Shown piece after piece: positions 8,897 through 16,250 of a stretch of 64,000 bases of DNA. The stretch is from Bryobacteraceae bacterium (lineage in GTDB: Bacteria > Acidobacteriota > Terriglobia > Bryobacterales > Bryobacteraceae): contig JAHDVK010000030.1 in the NCBI GenBank assembly GCA_023384675.1, positions 1 through 64,000 of the forward strand, read 5' to 3'. The notes beneath the pieces are model-generated. The model searched no databases. It saw only the letters and a list, made by a program, of their open reading frames with translations, and was not told the DNA's origin. The stretch's first letter is position 1, and the number at the start of each line of letters is the position of its first letter. The position numbers and the translations under genes are program-made.

Positions 8897-9307
8897 TTAC
8901 GCGTAATAGAGCCGCCGCGGACGGAGCCGGAGGGACTTCTTCCGGGCCTTGAGCGGGACCGCGCAGCCGCCTTTGCCTTTGCAGGAATTCTTGCCGGCGC
9001 AGCCGTTATCCCCGCTGGAGCAGCCGCCCTGTCCCTTGCATTCGTTCATGCCCTTGCACTCGTGTTTGGCGACCGTGGCGCAGCCGCCCTGGCCCTTGCA
9101 GGCATTCTTGCCTGCACAGTCGTTCTTGGCCGTCTTGCAGCCGCCCTGACCTTTGCATTCGTTGTGGCCCTTACAGACATTCTTGGCCGCCTTGCATTCG
9201 TCCTTGGCCTTCTTTTCCTGCGCAAGCGCACTGGCCGCGGCGGCGCTGGCGCCGATACCGGCGACCGCCGCGCTCAAGGTCGCGCCAAATTTCCTTCTGG
9301 TCATCAT
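8897..9307 (-). CDS. Tat-exported Cys-rich RiPP precursor with four CxGxNxCKGxGGC repeats (bufferin-like)
   Basis: The 136-residue protein begins MMTRRKFGA, a twin-arginine signal with a predicted ALA|Q cleavage site near residue 29. The mature part has 13 cysteines. Cys38 comes first, then four triplets with exact spacing of six (45-51-57, 64-70-76, 84-90-96, 103-109-115), each reading C-[KA]-G-x-N-x-C-K-G-[QK]-G-G-C. Linkers are 6-7 residues, and the last 17 residues form a strongly basic tail (KARKKSLRLRPRR...). A strong RBS (GAGAGGGA) precedes ATG 9307. It is followed by the DUF692 and BufC-like genes and preceded by a sigmaF-type promoter. It probably becomes a periplasmic metal-binding peptide. 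The family differs from classic DUF2282 bufferins in leader type and repeat. Confidence 0.85.
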   Translation of the reverse strand: MMTRRKFGATLSAAVAGIGASAAAASALAQEKKAKDECKAAKNVCKGHNECKGQGGCKTAKNDCAGKNACKGQGGCATVAKHECKGMNECKGQGGCSSGDNGCAGKNSCKGKGGCAVPLKARKKSLRLRPRRLYYA

Positions 9308-9389
9308 TCGTCCCTCTCTTGTTTGCATCCCGGATTTCTGAAGAGCCAGCGCCAACGCGTCGTCGTTTCCGGCCCGTCTGCAGATGGGA

Positions 9390-9415
9390 TTCGCGCTCGT
9401 CGCCCGGCTGGTAAC
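9390..9415 (-). promoter_or_regulatory. sigmaF-type ECF promoter for the precursor-MNIO-BufC-TonB operon
   Basis: On the minus strand, GTTACC (9415-9410), 16 bases, CGAA (9393-9390), with a leader of about 75 bases to ATG 9307. The motif matches the GTAACC-N16-CGAA consensus I recall for Caulobacter sigmaF promoters, which also drive DUF692 operons. A divergent copy lies 33 bp away at 9449-9474. Confidence 0.75.
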
Positions 9416-9448
9416 GCCGGATGACAAAATTCCTGGAGGGCCGGCCGC

Positions 9449-9474
9449 GTAACCAGATGCCTTCCGCCGGCGAA
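9449..9474 (+). promoter_or_regulatory. sigmaF-type ECF promoter for the oxidoreductase-ferredoxin-sigma-NrsF operon
   Basis: GTAACC (9449-9454), 16 bases, CGAA (9471-9474), about 50 bases before the start codon at 9527. It would place the ECF sigma gene at 11.9 kb under its own control if that sigma factor reads this motif. Confidence 0.75.
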
Positions 9475-9526
9475 CACCAGAACGGAGGAGCCAATCGCGG
9501 CAGCCGTTCGCCGCGAGGCCGTGAAT

Positions 9527-10813
9527 ATGCACTACGTCATCGTTGGGAATGGAGTCGCCGGAATCACCGCCGCCTTCGCTTTGCGAAAGCGGGATGCGAG
9601 GGCGAAGATCACCGTGATTAGCGGAGAAAGCGAGTATTTTTTCTCGCGCACGGCGCTGATGTACGCCTTTCTGGACCGGATGAATCTCCGTGACCTCGAA
9701 CCGTTCGAGCGTAAGGTCTATCAGAAGCAGCGCATCGATCTGCTCCATGGGTGGGTTGAAGACTTGAATGCAGACCGGCGCGAACTCCGCCTGAAGGATG
9801 GCGCCGAAATCCAGTATGACCGGCTGCTGCTGGCTACAGGGTCCGCGCCGAACCGTCCGGACTGGCCGGGACTCGGTGAGGTGAAGGAGGGCGTGGTCCA
9901 CTTCGTCTCGCTGCAGCACCTCGCGGAGTGCGAGCGCTTGACGCCGAGCACGCGCAGGGCAGTAGTTGTCGGCGGCGGCTTGATCGGTGTCGAACTGGTG
10001 GAGTGCCTGGTCCATCACGGCGTGGAAGTGGATTTTCTGGTTCGCGAGGACTGGTATTGGCCGATGGCGCTGGCGCCGGAAGAAGGAAAGTTGATCGCGC
10101 AACACCTGCGTCATCATGGCGTGCGGCTTCATTTGCAGGACGAGGTGACGGGTGTGGAATCCGGAACCGGCAGCCGCGTGTCGGCGGTTCAGACCGGGCA
10201 AGGAAAGAAGTTGCCCTGCGAGATGCTGGGGATCTGCATTGGTGTGCGGCCGGCCGTGGACTGGCTCCGAGGCGTCGCCACCCCGCCGGCGCTGGGCCGA
10301 GGTATTCAGGTGGACCGCGGCTTTCGCACGTCCCTGCGGGATGTCTGGGCGGCGGGCGATTGCGCGGAATTCCAGCGCCCGGACGGCACGCCGTTCGTCG
10401 AGCAGATCTGGTATTCAGCGAAGCGCCAAGGTGAACTCGCCGCGCGAGCCATGCTCGGCGATTCGATCCGGTACGAACCGCCTCTATTCTTTAACAGCGC
10501 CAAGTTTTTCGAGATCGAGTACACCACCGTGGGAGCCACCACCCGGCTTCCTGACACCGCCCGCAGTTTCTTTCACCGCTGGGCGGACCGCGAAGCCACC
10601 ATTCGAATTGTTGAGGAAAACGGCGCCGTGACCGGCTTCAGTATGCTCGGTTCCCGGTGGGATCACACGGTGCTGGAGCGGTGGGTCGGGGAGAGACGGA
10701 GCCTGGACGACGTGGTCGCCCGGCTGCATGAGGCTCAGTTCGATGTGGAGTTCGGGCGGGTTCCGCTGGCCGGTCTGCGCGCGGCGTTCGGCGCGCGGGA
10801 GGTGCGCGCATGA
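9527..10813 (+). CDS. FAD-dependent NAD(P)H oxidoreductase (pyridine nucleotide-disulphide family)
   Basis: The product is about 428 residues. The N-terminal FAD-binding GxGxxG region is VIVGNGVAGITAAFAL, the central NAD(P)-binding Rossmann motif is VVVGGGLIGVELVE, and the FAD-closing motif is VWAAGDCAEF, so both nucleotide sites are intact. The fold is that of rubredoxin, ferredoxin or nitrite reductase subunits; no redox-active CxxxxC pair is seen. I prefer ATG 9527 to GTG 9521 because the GAGG RBS at 9514 is 9 bases from the ATG. Its stop overlaps the next gene (ATGA at 10810), so it probably passes electrons to that membrane iron-sulfur protein. A sigmaF-type promoter lies just upstream. 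Confidence 0.88.
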   Translation: MHYVIVGNGVAGITAAFALRKRDARAKITVISGESEYFFSRTALMYAFLDRMNLRDLEPFERKVYQKQRIDLLHGWVEDLNADRRELRLKDGAEIQYDRLLLATGSAPNRPDWPGLGEVKEGVVHFVSLQHLAECERLTPSTRRAVVVGGGLIGVELVECLVHHGVEVDFLVREDWYWPMALAPEEGKLIAQHLRHHGVRLHLQDEVTGVESGTGSRVSAVQTGQGKKLPCEMLGICIGVRPAVDWLRGVATPPALGRGIQVDRGFRTSLRDVWAAGDCAEFQRPDGTPFVEQIWYSAKRQGELAARAMLGDSIRYEPPLFFNSAKFFEIEYTTVGATTRLPDTARSFFHRWADREATIRIVEENGAVTGFSMLGSRWDHTVLERWVGERRSLDDVVARLHEAQFDVEFGRVPLAGLRAAFGAREVRA

Positions 10814-11901
10814 TCAAGGCAGGCACGGCGCAATGGCTTCTGCATGACGTCAAGAACCGAGGCATCACCGCCTGGCTGCTGGCCGTAGTGCTGACTTCGT
10901 TTTACCTGGTGCTCTACTTCACCGAGTGGCTCACTCCGGCGGCGCGCGCGGTGGGTCTCGACGGCAAGTGGACGTTGTACGGACTCCTCTACTCGATTGC
11001 GATTGTCTGGGGCGGCATTTATGTGATCCGCAAGTACCGGCACAACCGGTATCAGATCGTCCGCACCAGCGTGGTCATTTTCGTGCAGGTTACGTTCGCG
11101 TTCTCCATTCCGCAATTGCTGAAGTTTCTCCATCAGCCGGAGTATTACTTCAGCTATTTGTGGCCTCTGAAGATGGAATACCTGACGCCGGGCTATATCT
11201 TCTCTCTCCCATTACCGTTCATTCTCTATAGCTTTCTGGGCTCGCTCCTCATGGTGCCGGTCCTGGCGGCGTTATTCGGGAAGCGTTGGTATTGCTCCTG
11301 GGTTTGCGGGTGCGGCGGGCTGGCGAATACATTCGGCGAGCCTTGGCGCCATCTGTCGGACAAATCGAGCCTGAGCTGGAAGATCGAGAAGGTCGCCGTC
11401 CATACCGTATTGGCCACGAGCCTGCTGCTCACCGCGCTTCTGTTTGTGACGTGGGGCGTGGGCAAGAGCAATCCAGAAGTAGCGCGGTTCACTTATGGCT
11501 TTCAATCCTTTTATGGGCTGATGGTCTCATCTATGCTGGCCGGCGTGGTCGGCGTAGGCCTGTATCCGCTCGGCGGAACGCGAATCTGGTGCCGGTTCTT
11601 CTGTCCCATGGCGGCGCTGCTCGGGCTGGTGCAGAAATTCGGCCGCTACCGGATTCGCGTGAAGGAGAACATGTGCATCTCCTGCGGGCTCTGCTCGAAG
11701 TATTGCGAGATGGGGATCGATGTCCGCAGCTACGCGCAGGCGAGCCAGAGCTTCACGCGGGCTTCGTGCGTGGGGTGCGGCCTGTGCGCGGAGGTTTGCC
11801 CGCGCGGGGTTTTGCGTTTGGAAAACGTGCGTGTCCGGGCGCCGCAGGAAGCGAGTCTGATTCAAATCAGTCCGATGCCGTCTGTACGGCAAGCGGGATA
11901 A
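10810..11901 (+). CDS. membrane-bound 4Fe-4S protein (NapH/CcoG/NosR-like)
   Basis: The 363-residue protein has about five or six transmembrane segments (near residues 20-37, 52-70, 85-105, 128-155, 190-215 and 230-250). It has the polyferredoxin signatures CSWVCGCGG after TM4 and CRFFCP after TM6, then a cytoplasmic or periplasmic bicluster ferredoxin domain, CISCGLCSKYC and CVGCGLCAEVCP (about 290-340). All eight ligands for two [4Fe-4S] clusters are present. Such proteins shuttle electrons across or along the membrane. It is translationally coupled to the FAD oxidoreductase; together they look like an electron-supply unit for the regulon, possibly for metal reduction or for keeping peptide thiols reduced (inference). 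Confidence 0.85.
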   Translation: MIKAGTAQWLLHDVKNRGITAWLLAVVLTSFYLVLYFTEWLTPAARAVGLDGKWTLYGLLYSIAIVWGGIYVIRKYRHNRYQIVRTSVVIFVQVTFAFSIPQLLKFLHQPEYYFSYLWPLKMEYLTPGYIFSLPLPFILYSFLGSLLMVPVLAALFGKRWYCSWVCGCGGLANTFGEPWRHLSDKSSLSWKIEKVAVHTVLATSLLLTALLFVTWGVGKSNPEVARFTYGFQSFYGLMVSSMLAGVVGVGLYPLGGTRIWCRFFCPMAALLGLVQKFGRYRIRVKENMCISCGLCSKYCEMGIDVRSYAQASQSFTRASCVGCGLCAEVCPRGVLRLENVRVRAPQEASLIQISPMPSVRQAG

Positions 11902-11925
11902 GACGGGAAAGGAGTACGGAACATC

Positions 11926-12642
11926 TTGCAGTTGACGGCCTGTTGGGATGAGACTCAAGAGATGGTCCCGCGCGAGATGGCGGCGGGGCCAGAGCCCCCA
12001 ATGACCGATCCTTCGGCAATTCCTGCTTCGGAGCCCACTGCCGTCTCCGCCGAGCAGTCCGCACAGCGCGAACTGTTGATCGACCTGATGAAGCGCTACC
12101 AGGATGCAGATGCGAGCGCGGCGGACGAACTCTTCCGCCAAGTGAATCCGGTTTTGGCCCGGTACTACTACTCGCTGGTCAACCAACCGGGGCAAGTGGA
12201 AGATCTTCTGCAGGAGTGCTGGCTCCGTGTGCATCGGGCGCGGCAAAGCTACCGGCCGGGCGAACCCGTGCTGCCCTGGATCCTGGCCATCGCCCGTCAC
12301 ACGCGCGTGGACCAGTTCCGGCGCTGGCAGCGCTCCTCAGGGAGGGAATCGAGTATCGACGCGATGACCCAGCATCCCTCGATGGATCCCCGCAAGGCGA
12401 TGGATTCGCGGCTACGCGCCGACGCCGTCATGCAGGCCATGGAGACCTTGCCCGAGGGCCAACGTGAAGTCCTGATCATGCTGAAGGTCACGGGGATGAC
12501 GGCCGCGGAGGTGGCCCGCGCCACCGGGAGCACCGCCGCGGCCGTGAAGCAGAAGGCGTTTCGAGCTTACCAGGCGATTCGGCAGACCCTGAAGATGGGG
12601 GCGGAGCCAGAGGAGAACAGGGATGACGTGCAAGGAAGTTGA
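11926..12642 (+). CDS. ECF RNA polymerase sigma factor (sigmaF-like)
   Basis: The 238-residue sigma-70 family protein has region 2 at about 45-115 (ADELFRQVNPVLARYYYSLV...VEDLLQECWLRVHRARQSY...PWILAIARHTRVDQFRR) and region 4 at about 165-225 (LPEGQREVLIMLKVTGMTAAEVARATGSTAAAVKQKAFRAYQAIR). The TTG at 11926 has an AAAGGAG RBS 12 bases upstream; ATG codons at 11962 and 12001 are alternatives, and the first 40 residues are low-complexity. The next gene, an NrsF-like anti-sigma, overlaps by 20 bp. It probably reads the GTWACC-N16-CGAA promoters found around it, one of which lies upstream of this operon. Confidence 0.9.
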   Translation: MQLTACWDETQEMVPREMAAGPEPPMTDPSAIPASEPTAVSAEQSAQRELLIDLMKRYQDADASAADELFRQVNPVLARYYYSLVNQPGQVEDLLQECWLRVHRARQSYRPGEPVLPWILAIARHTRVDQFRRWQRSSGRESSIDAMTQHPSMDPRKAMDSRLRADAVMQAMETLPEGQREVLIMLKVTGMTAAEVARATGSTAAAVKQKAFRAYQAIRQTLKMGAEPEENRDDVQGS

Positions 12643-13402
12643 CCAACTGTTGAGCGAAGGCCGCCCCCCTGCCGAGTTGAAGGCGCTGCCGGGTGTCCTG
12701 CAGCACCTGGATAAGTGTGTCCGCTGCCGGCGAATCCTCCAGTGGATGTTGTCGCCCTCGCCGGAGCCGGACATGCGCGCCTCACTGGGGGAGCGCGTGC
12801 AGGCCATCACGCACACGGACCTGAAGAAAGTGAAGCCGCTCCCGCCACTGGGCGTAGCGGCGTTGGGCGCCGTCGCAGTCACCGCGCTGGTTGCCGCCTT
12901 GCACGCGCTCACGATGGGCATTGATGGGTGGACGCGGCTGTCAGCAGCGCAGGCCGGCTTGATTGGAGGGCTGGCTCTGGCGGTGGTGCTCTCGGCCGCG
13001 GCCAGCTTGATCGCGTCCATTCGTCCGGGAAGCCCGCAATGGGCTCCGCCCGTGATCCCGCTCGCTTTGCTCGTGCTGGGATTCCCCATCCTTGCCGCGG
13101 TCCTGTTTCCGTTCGCGGAATGGTCCCATCTGCTCGAGCACGGAATCGACTGCCTTGCCGCCGGGCTCATGGTGGCCGCTATTACGGCTGGTATGACCTG
13201 GCTGGTGGCCAGGCGGGGTTATTCCACGGACTGGAGCCGCAGCGGCGCGCTGATTGGCGTCATCGGCGGGGCCGCCGCCGTTGTCGCGTTGCAAATCTCC
13301 TGCTCCGCGCACGAGGCCGGGCATTTGATCGTGTGGCACGGCCTCGCGGCAGTGATCGCGATCAGCGGCGGATATCTCGTGGGACGCCGGATGAATTCCT
13401 AG
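12623..13402 (+). CDS. NrsF/DUF1109-like membrane anti-sigma factor with N-terminal CxxC motif
   Basis: The 259-residue protein has a short cytoplasmic N-terminus, MTCKEVDQLL..LQHLDKCVRCRR (a zinc-finger-like H-x3-C-x2-C), then six hydrophobic helices (about 77-97, 108-128, 140-162, 170-192, 205-225 and 238-255). This is the topology of DUF1109/NrsF proteins, which hold sigmaF at the membrane and release it on heavy-metal or oxidative stress through a Cys pair. Cys3, the finger cysteines, and Cys in the LQISCSAHEAGH and HGIDCLAAG segments are candidate sensors. It overlaps the sigma gene by 20 bp, which fits a cognate pair. Confidence 0.82.
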   Translation: MTCKEVDQLLSEGRPPAELKALPGVLQHLDKCVRCRRILQWMLSPSPEPDMRASLGERVQAITHTDLKKVKPLPPLGVAALGAVAVTALVAALHALTMGIDGWTRLSAAQAGLIGGLALAVVLSAAASLIASIRPGSPQWAPPVIPLALLVLGFPILAAVLFPFAEWSHLLEHGIDCLAAGLMVAAITAGMTWLVARRGYSTDWSRSGALIGVIGGAAAVVALQISCSAHEAGHLIVWHGLAAVIAISGGYLVGRRMNS

Positions 13403-13433
13403 CGAGTTGACACTTCTTTTTCCAACGGATCGC

Positions 13434-13459
13434 GTTACCGGAAGCGCCTGTTCCCCGAA
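13434..13459 (+). promoter_or_regulatory. sigmaF-type ECF promoter for the AhpD-like gene
   Basis: GTTACC (13434-13439), 16 bases, CGAA (13456-13459). The next start codon is ATG 13567, so the leader is about 100 bases. It is the third exact match of this motif within 10 kb. Confidence 0.7.
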
Positions 13460-13566
13460 TTCCTTACTGACATCGCATGAATGGCGCGACGCGCGACATG
13501 CCGGTCAATCGCCGGCTGCCGGTCGCGACGCCTTCGAAACACAAGTCACCAACGGATAAGGAAACT

Positions 13567-14133
13567 ATGATCAATTTGACGGTTTTGAACGAACAAAACG
13601 CGCCGGAGGAGTCCCGCGGCGTGCTCGCCCAGGTGCGGCAGAAGTTTGGCTTTGTGCCCAACATGCTGGGAACCATGGCCCATGCCCCCACCCTTCTGAA
13701 GACCTACCTGACGGTGTCCTCGATCTTTGAACAGGGCACGCTGAACCCCGTGGAGCAGCAAGTTGTGCTGCTGAGCGTGAGTGCGCAGAACGGTTGCGGC
13801 TATTGCGTGGCGGCCCATACGGTGATCGCCGGAATGGTGCAGGCGCCGCAGGATGTGGTCGATGCCATCCGCGCCGGATCGCCGATCGCCGATCCCAAGC
13901 TCGAAGCACTGCGGCGGTTCACCGCAGATGTCGTCGAGAAGCGCGGATTTCCGGGCAAGGACAGCGTGAACGGGTTCCTCGCGGCGGGGTATTCGAAGGA
14001 ACAGGTGCTGGAGGTGCTTGTCGGGGTGGGCATGAAGACGATCTCCAACTACACCAACCATCTCGCGGAAACGCCGCTCGACGCGGCGTTCGCGCGAGCG
14101 GAATGGCAGCCCGTCGAGGCCGCTGTCCGTTAA
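13567..14133 (+). CDS. carboxymuconolactone decarboxylase / AhpD-like family protein
   Basis: The 188-residue AhpD-fold protein has the redox CxxC and general-base motif NGCGYCVAAHT (about residues 75-85), as in alkylhydroperoxidase-like members rather than in true decarboxylases. It probably acts as a thiol peroxidase. I chose ATG 13567 because an AAGGAAA RBS is 5 bases upstream and the protein then begins INLTVLNEQNAPEESRGVLAQVRQKFGFVPN, normal for the family; the frame extends back to 13477 but without family similarity. It has its own sigmaF-type promoter and a strong terminator, so it is a monocistronic member of the metal/thiol-stress regulon. Confidence 0.88.
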   Translation: MINLTVLNEQNAPEESRGVLAQVRQKFGFVPNMLGTMAHAPTLLKTYLTVSSIFEQGTLNPVEQQVVLLSVSAQNGCGYCVAAHTVIAGMVQAPQDVVDAIRAGSPIADPKLEALRRFTADVVEKRGFPGKDSVNGFLAAGYSKEQVLEVLVGVGMKTISNYTNHLAETPLDAAFARAEWQPVEAAVR

Positions 14134-14156
14134 TAGACCGATCCTGGAAGCCTCTT

Positions 14157-14194
14157 GGGCAGCCGGCGCGCGTAGCAGCCGGCTGCCCGTTTTT
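14157..14194 (+). terminator. rho-independent terminator after the AhpD-like gene
   Basis: A perfect 11-bp stem, GGGCAGCCGGC (14157-14167) with GCCGGCTGCCC (14178-14188), has a 10-base loop and is followed by GTTTTTC. Confidence 0.9.
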
Positions 14195-14240
14195 CATTTC
14201 GGCGCGTGACATACCGCGCGCCTCCGGCGAATACTTGGGC

Positions 14241-15341
14241 ATGATGCCTTACGCCGCCTGGCTGGTCCTGTTCGCCATGCCTTTGTCCGCGCAGTTCGCT
14301 GCTGGAACCTGGAAGACCGACATGTCCAAACGCTCCATCGACTTGAGCGAACTACGCAAGGGCGGACCTCCCAAGGATGGCATCCCCGCCATCGATCAGC
14401 CCCGCTTCGTCCCCGGCTCCGAGGCGAACTGGCTGGCTCCAGGCGAATTGGTGATTGCGCTGCGCATCGGCGGCGAGGCGCGCGCTTATCCCCTGCAGAT
14501 CCTCATGTGGCATGAGTTGGTCAACGACCGCGTCGGCGAAACTCCCGTCCTGGTCAGCTATTGCCCGCTCTGCAACAGCGCCATCGTTTTCGACCGCCGT
14601 GTCGATGGCGTGGAACTCGATTTCGGCGTCTCCGGTATGCTACGCAACAGTGACATGGTGATGTACGACCGGCAGACCGACTCGCTCTGGCAGCAGATCA
14701 CCGGCGAAGGCATTGTGGGCGCCTACACCGGGAAAGAACTGCGCATGATCGCCTCGCAAATGATCTCCTTCGAGCGTTTCCTCCAAGCTCACCCGGACGG
14801 CAAAGTGCTGAGCCGGGAGACCGGGTTTCGCCGCGATTACGGCCGAAATCCCTATCAGGGCTACGAATTCGGCAAGGGGCCGATCATGCCCGTGAAGCAG
14901 ACGCGTGACACGGGTTTGCGGCCCATGGAAAAGCTCGTGGTGCTGAAAGACGGCAAAGGCTATCGCGCCTATCCCGTCTCAAGACTAACGCGCAGCCGCG
15001 TCTTTGAAGACAAAGTGGATGGCCGGCACATCGTGCTGTTTTACAGTCCCGAAGGACTGAGCCCGGTGGATGCTACTCAGATGGCCGATTCACGCGAAGC
15101 CGGGACGATCGGTGTCTTCCTCGCCGAGCGCGACTCCAAGCGGCTGCGCTTCCGCCGCAACAAGGATCAGATTGAGGACCGGGACACGGGCAGCGTGTGG
15201 ACCATCACGGGGGCCGCGGCCTCGGGACCGCAGGCAGGCGCGCAACTCGAACCCGTGGAGCATGGCGTTTACTTCGCCTTCGCGTGGATGGCCTTTGAGC
15301 CGGACACGCTGATTGTGGGCGGCATCTCCAGTCCGGAATGA
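14241..15341 (+). CDS. DUF3179 domain-containing exported protein
   Basis: The product is about 366 residues with a signal peptide (MMPYAAWLVLFAMPLSAQ). The body has DUF3179 hallmarks: the segment ALRIGGEARAYPLQILMWHELVNDRVGETPVLVSYCPLCNSAIVFDR (CPLC motif about residue 110), DSLWQQITGEGIVG, and a final VYFAFAWMAFEPDT. The frame is open back to 13794, but ATG 14241/14244 starts the signal peptide, and sequence before it overlaps the AhpD-like gene. The family's function is unknown; the conserved CxxC and His suggest a redox or metal site. It converges on the DUF547 gene, 14 bp apart. Confidence 0.85.
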   Translation: MMPYAAWLVLFAMPLSAQFAAGTWKTDMSKRSIDLSELRKGGPPKDGIPAIDQPRFVPGSEANWLAPGELVIALRIGGEARAYPLQILMWHELVNDRVGETPVLVSYCPLCNSAIVFDRRVDGVELDFGVSGMLRNSDMVMYDRQTDSLWQQITGEGIVGAYTGKELRMIASQMISFERFLQAHPDGKVLSRETGFRRDYGRNPYQGYEFGKGPIMPVKQTRDTGLRPMEKLVVLKDGKGYRAYPVSRLTRSRVFEDKVDGRHIVLFYSPEGLSPVDATQMADSREAGTIGVFLAERDSKRLRFRRNKDQIEDRDTGSVWTITGAAASGPQAGAQLEPVEHGVYFAFAWMAFEPDTLIVGGISSPE

Positions 15342-15355
15342 ACCGCGTACCGATC

Positions 15356-16237
15356 TCAGCCCATCCCGTCACGCCGCTTCCGCCCCAGCCTCCGGTAAAC
15401 CCCGGCGCCCACCAGTGCACCCAGCGTCAGGATCACGCCGATGTTGAAGAACCGGTGGTTGCGCACAAAATCCAGGTACAGCCTCCACTGAGGATAGGGC
15501 GCTGCGGCATCGGTAGCTTCGTTCAGGCCCCAATCGTACCCCTGGTATTCAAGGCGCGCGGATGGATCGGAGAGAAACTCGCCCCGTCCGCCGGGGGCGT
15601 ACCGGCGCAGGAATGCGCGCAGCAGCGCTTCGCTGCCGAAGTCTCCCGCATACCACTGAAAGATCGGACTGACTCGCGCCCGTTTTGCCGCCGGGTCAAA
15701 TTCGTTGAGCGCGCCATTGGCCAGCCAGCGGCGCGTGTTGTCATCCAATTGCTGATCCACACGCTCCGCCACGTAGGCTTCGCCGCGTAGCGGCGGGCAA
15801 CTGCGCGCTGCGCAGATCACGGCGGCATGGATGCGTGGATCGCCCATGTCCCGCAGCCGGCCCTCGGCCTGGTCCAGGGAAAGCATTTCGCCGTTCAAAC
15901 GGTGGCGGGCGGCCGTGAATGGGTCCCTCGTCGCCTGGATACTGGCCACCGGGTAGTGTTCGATGATCCAGCGAACCGCAAGCGCGTTGTAAGCGTTGAT
16001 CAGGGCCGCCTTCCTCGCGTCGGCGGTCATGTCCGCAGGCCATGGGGCGGCCAGCGTGGACAGGTAAGCGTCCAGCTTGGGCAGGTCTTTCTCCTTCAAG
16101 CCGCGGTAGTCGACTCGGGCTTCCGAGGTAACGTACTGCTTCAACAACTGGTCCCAGGCGGCATGATCCAGGCCGAACGCAGATCCAGTCAACCCAGCGA
16201 GAAGTAGAACACTCATCATCACTCGTGGCGCCGGCAT
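15356..16237 (-). CDS. DUF547 domain-containing exported protein with C-terminal membrane anchor
   Basis: The product is about 293 residues: a signal peptide (APRVMMSVLLLAGLTGSAFG), the DUF547 core WPADMTADARKAALINAYNALAVRWIIEHYP...IHAAVICAARSCPPLRGEAYVAERVDQQLDDNTRRWLANG, and a C-terminal transmembrane helix (FFNIGVILTLGALVGAGVYRRLGRK). DUF547 carries a papain-like Cys/His arrangement (Cys in ICAARSCPP), but no activity is proven. ATG 16237 is chosen because GGAGG lies 8 bases upstream. It is the last gene of an operon with the selenoprotein (14 bp upstream) and the TIGR04283 glycosyltransferase, a combination I recall from arsenosugar-type loci. Confidence 0.85.
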   Translation of the reverse strand: MPAPRVMMSVLLLAGLTGSAFGLDHAAWDQLLKQYVTSEARVDYRGLKEKDLPKLDAYLSTLAAPWPADMTADARKAALINAYNALAVRWIIEHYPVASIQATRDPFTAARHRLNGEMLSLDQAEGRLRDMGDPRIHAAVICAARSCPPLRGEAYVAERVDQQLDDNTRRWLANGALNEFDPAAKRARVSPIFQWYAGDFGSEALLRAFLRRYAPGGRGEFLSDPSARLEYQGYDWGLNEATDAAAPYPQWRLYLDFVRNHRFFNIGVILTLGALVGAGVYRRLGRKRRDGMG

Positions 16238-16250
16238 AGGAAATCCTCCG

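Noticed and set aside
8940-9200. Possible CRISPR-like array from regularly spaced repeats
   Set aside because: The periodicity is codon-level repetition inside the Cys-rich precursor; units differ at wobble positions and there are no spacers.
8897-10201. A 434-residue open frame on the minus strand extending upstream of the Cys-rich precursor
   Set aside because: Only the part from 9307 has a good RBS, a Tat signal and the repeat protein; the rest is antisense to the FAD oxidoreductase.
14207-14232. GTGACA-N16-CGAA before DUF3179 as a sixth sigmaF-type promoter
   Set aside because: The -35 half differs at two positions from GTWACC; with one such match it may be chance.
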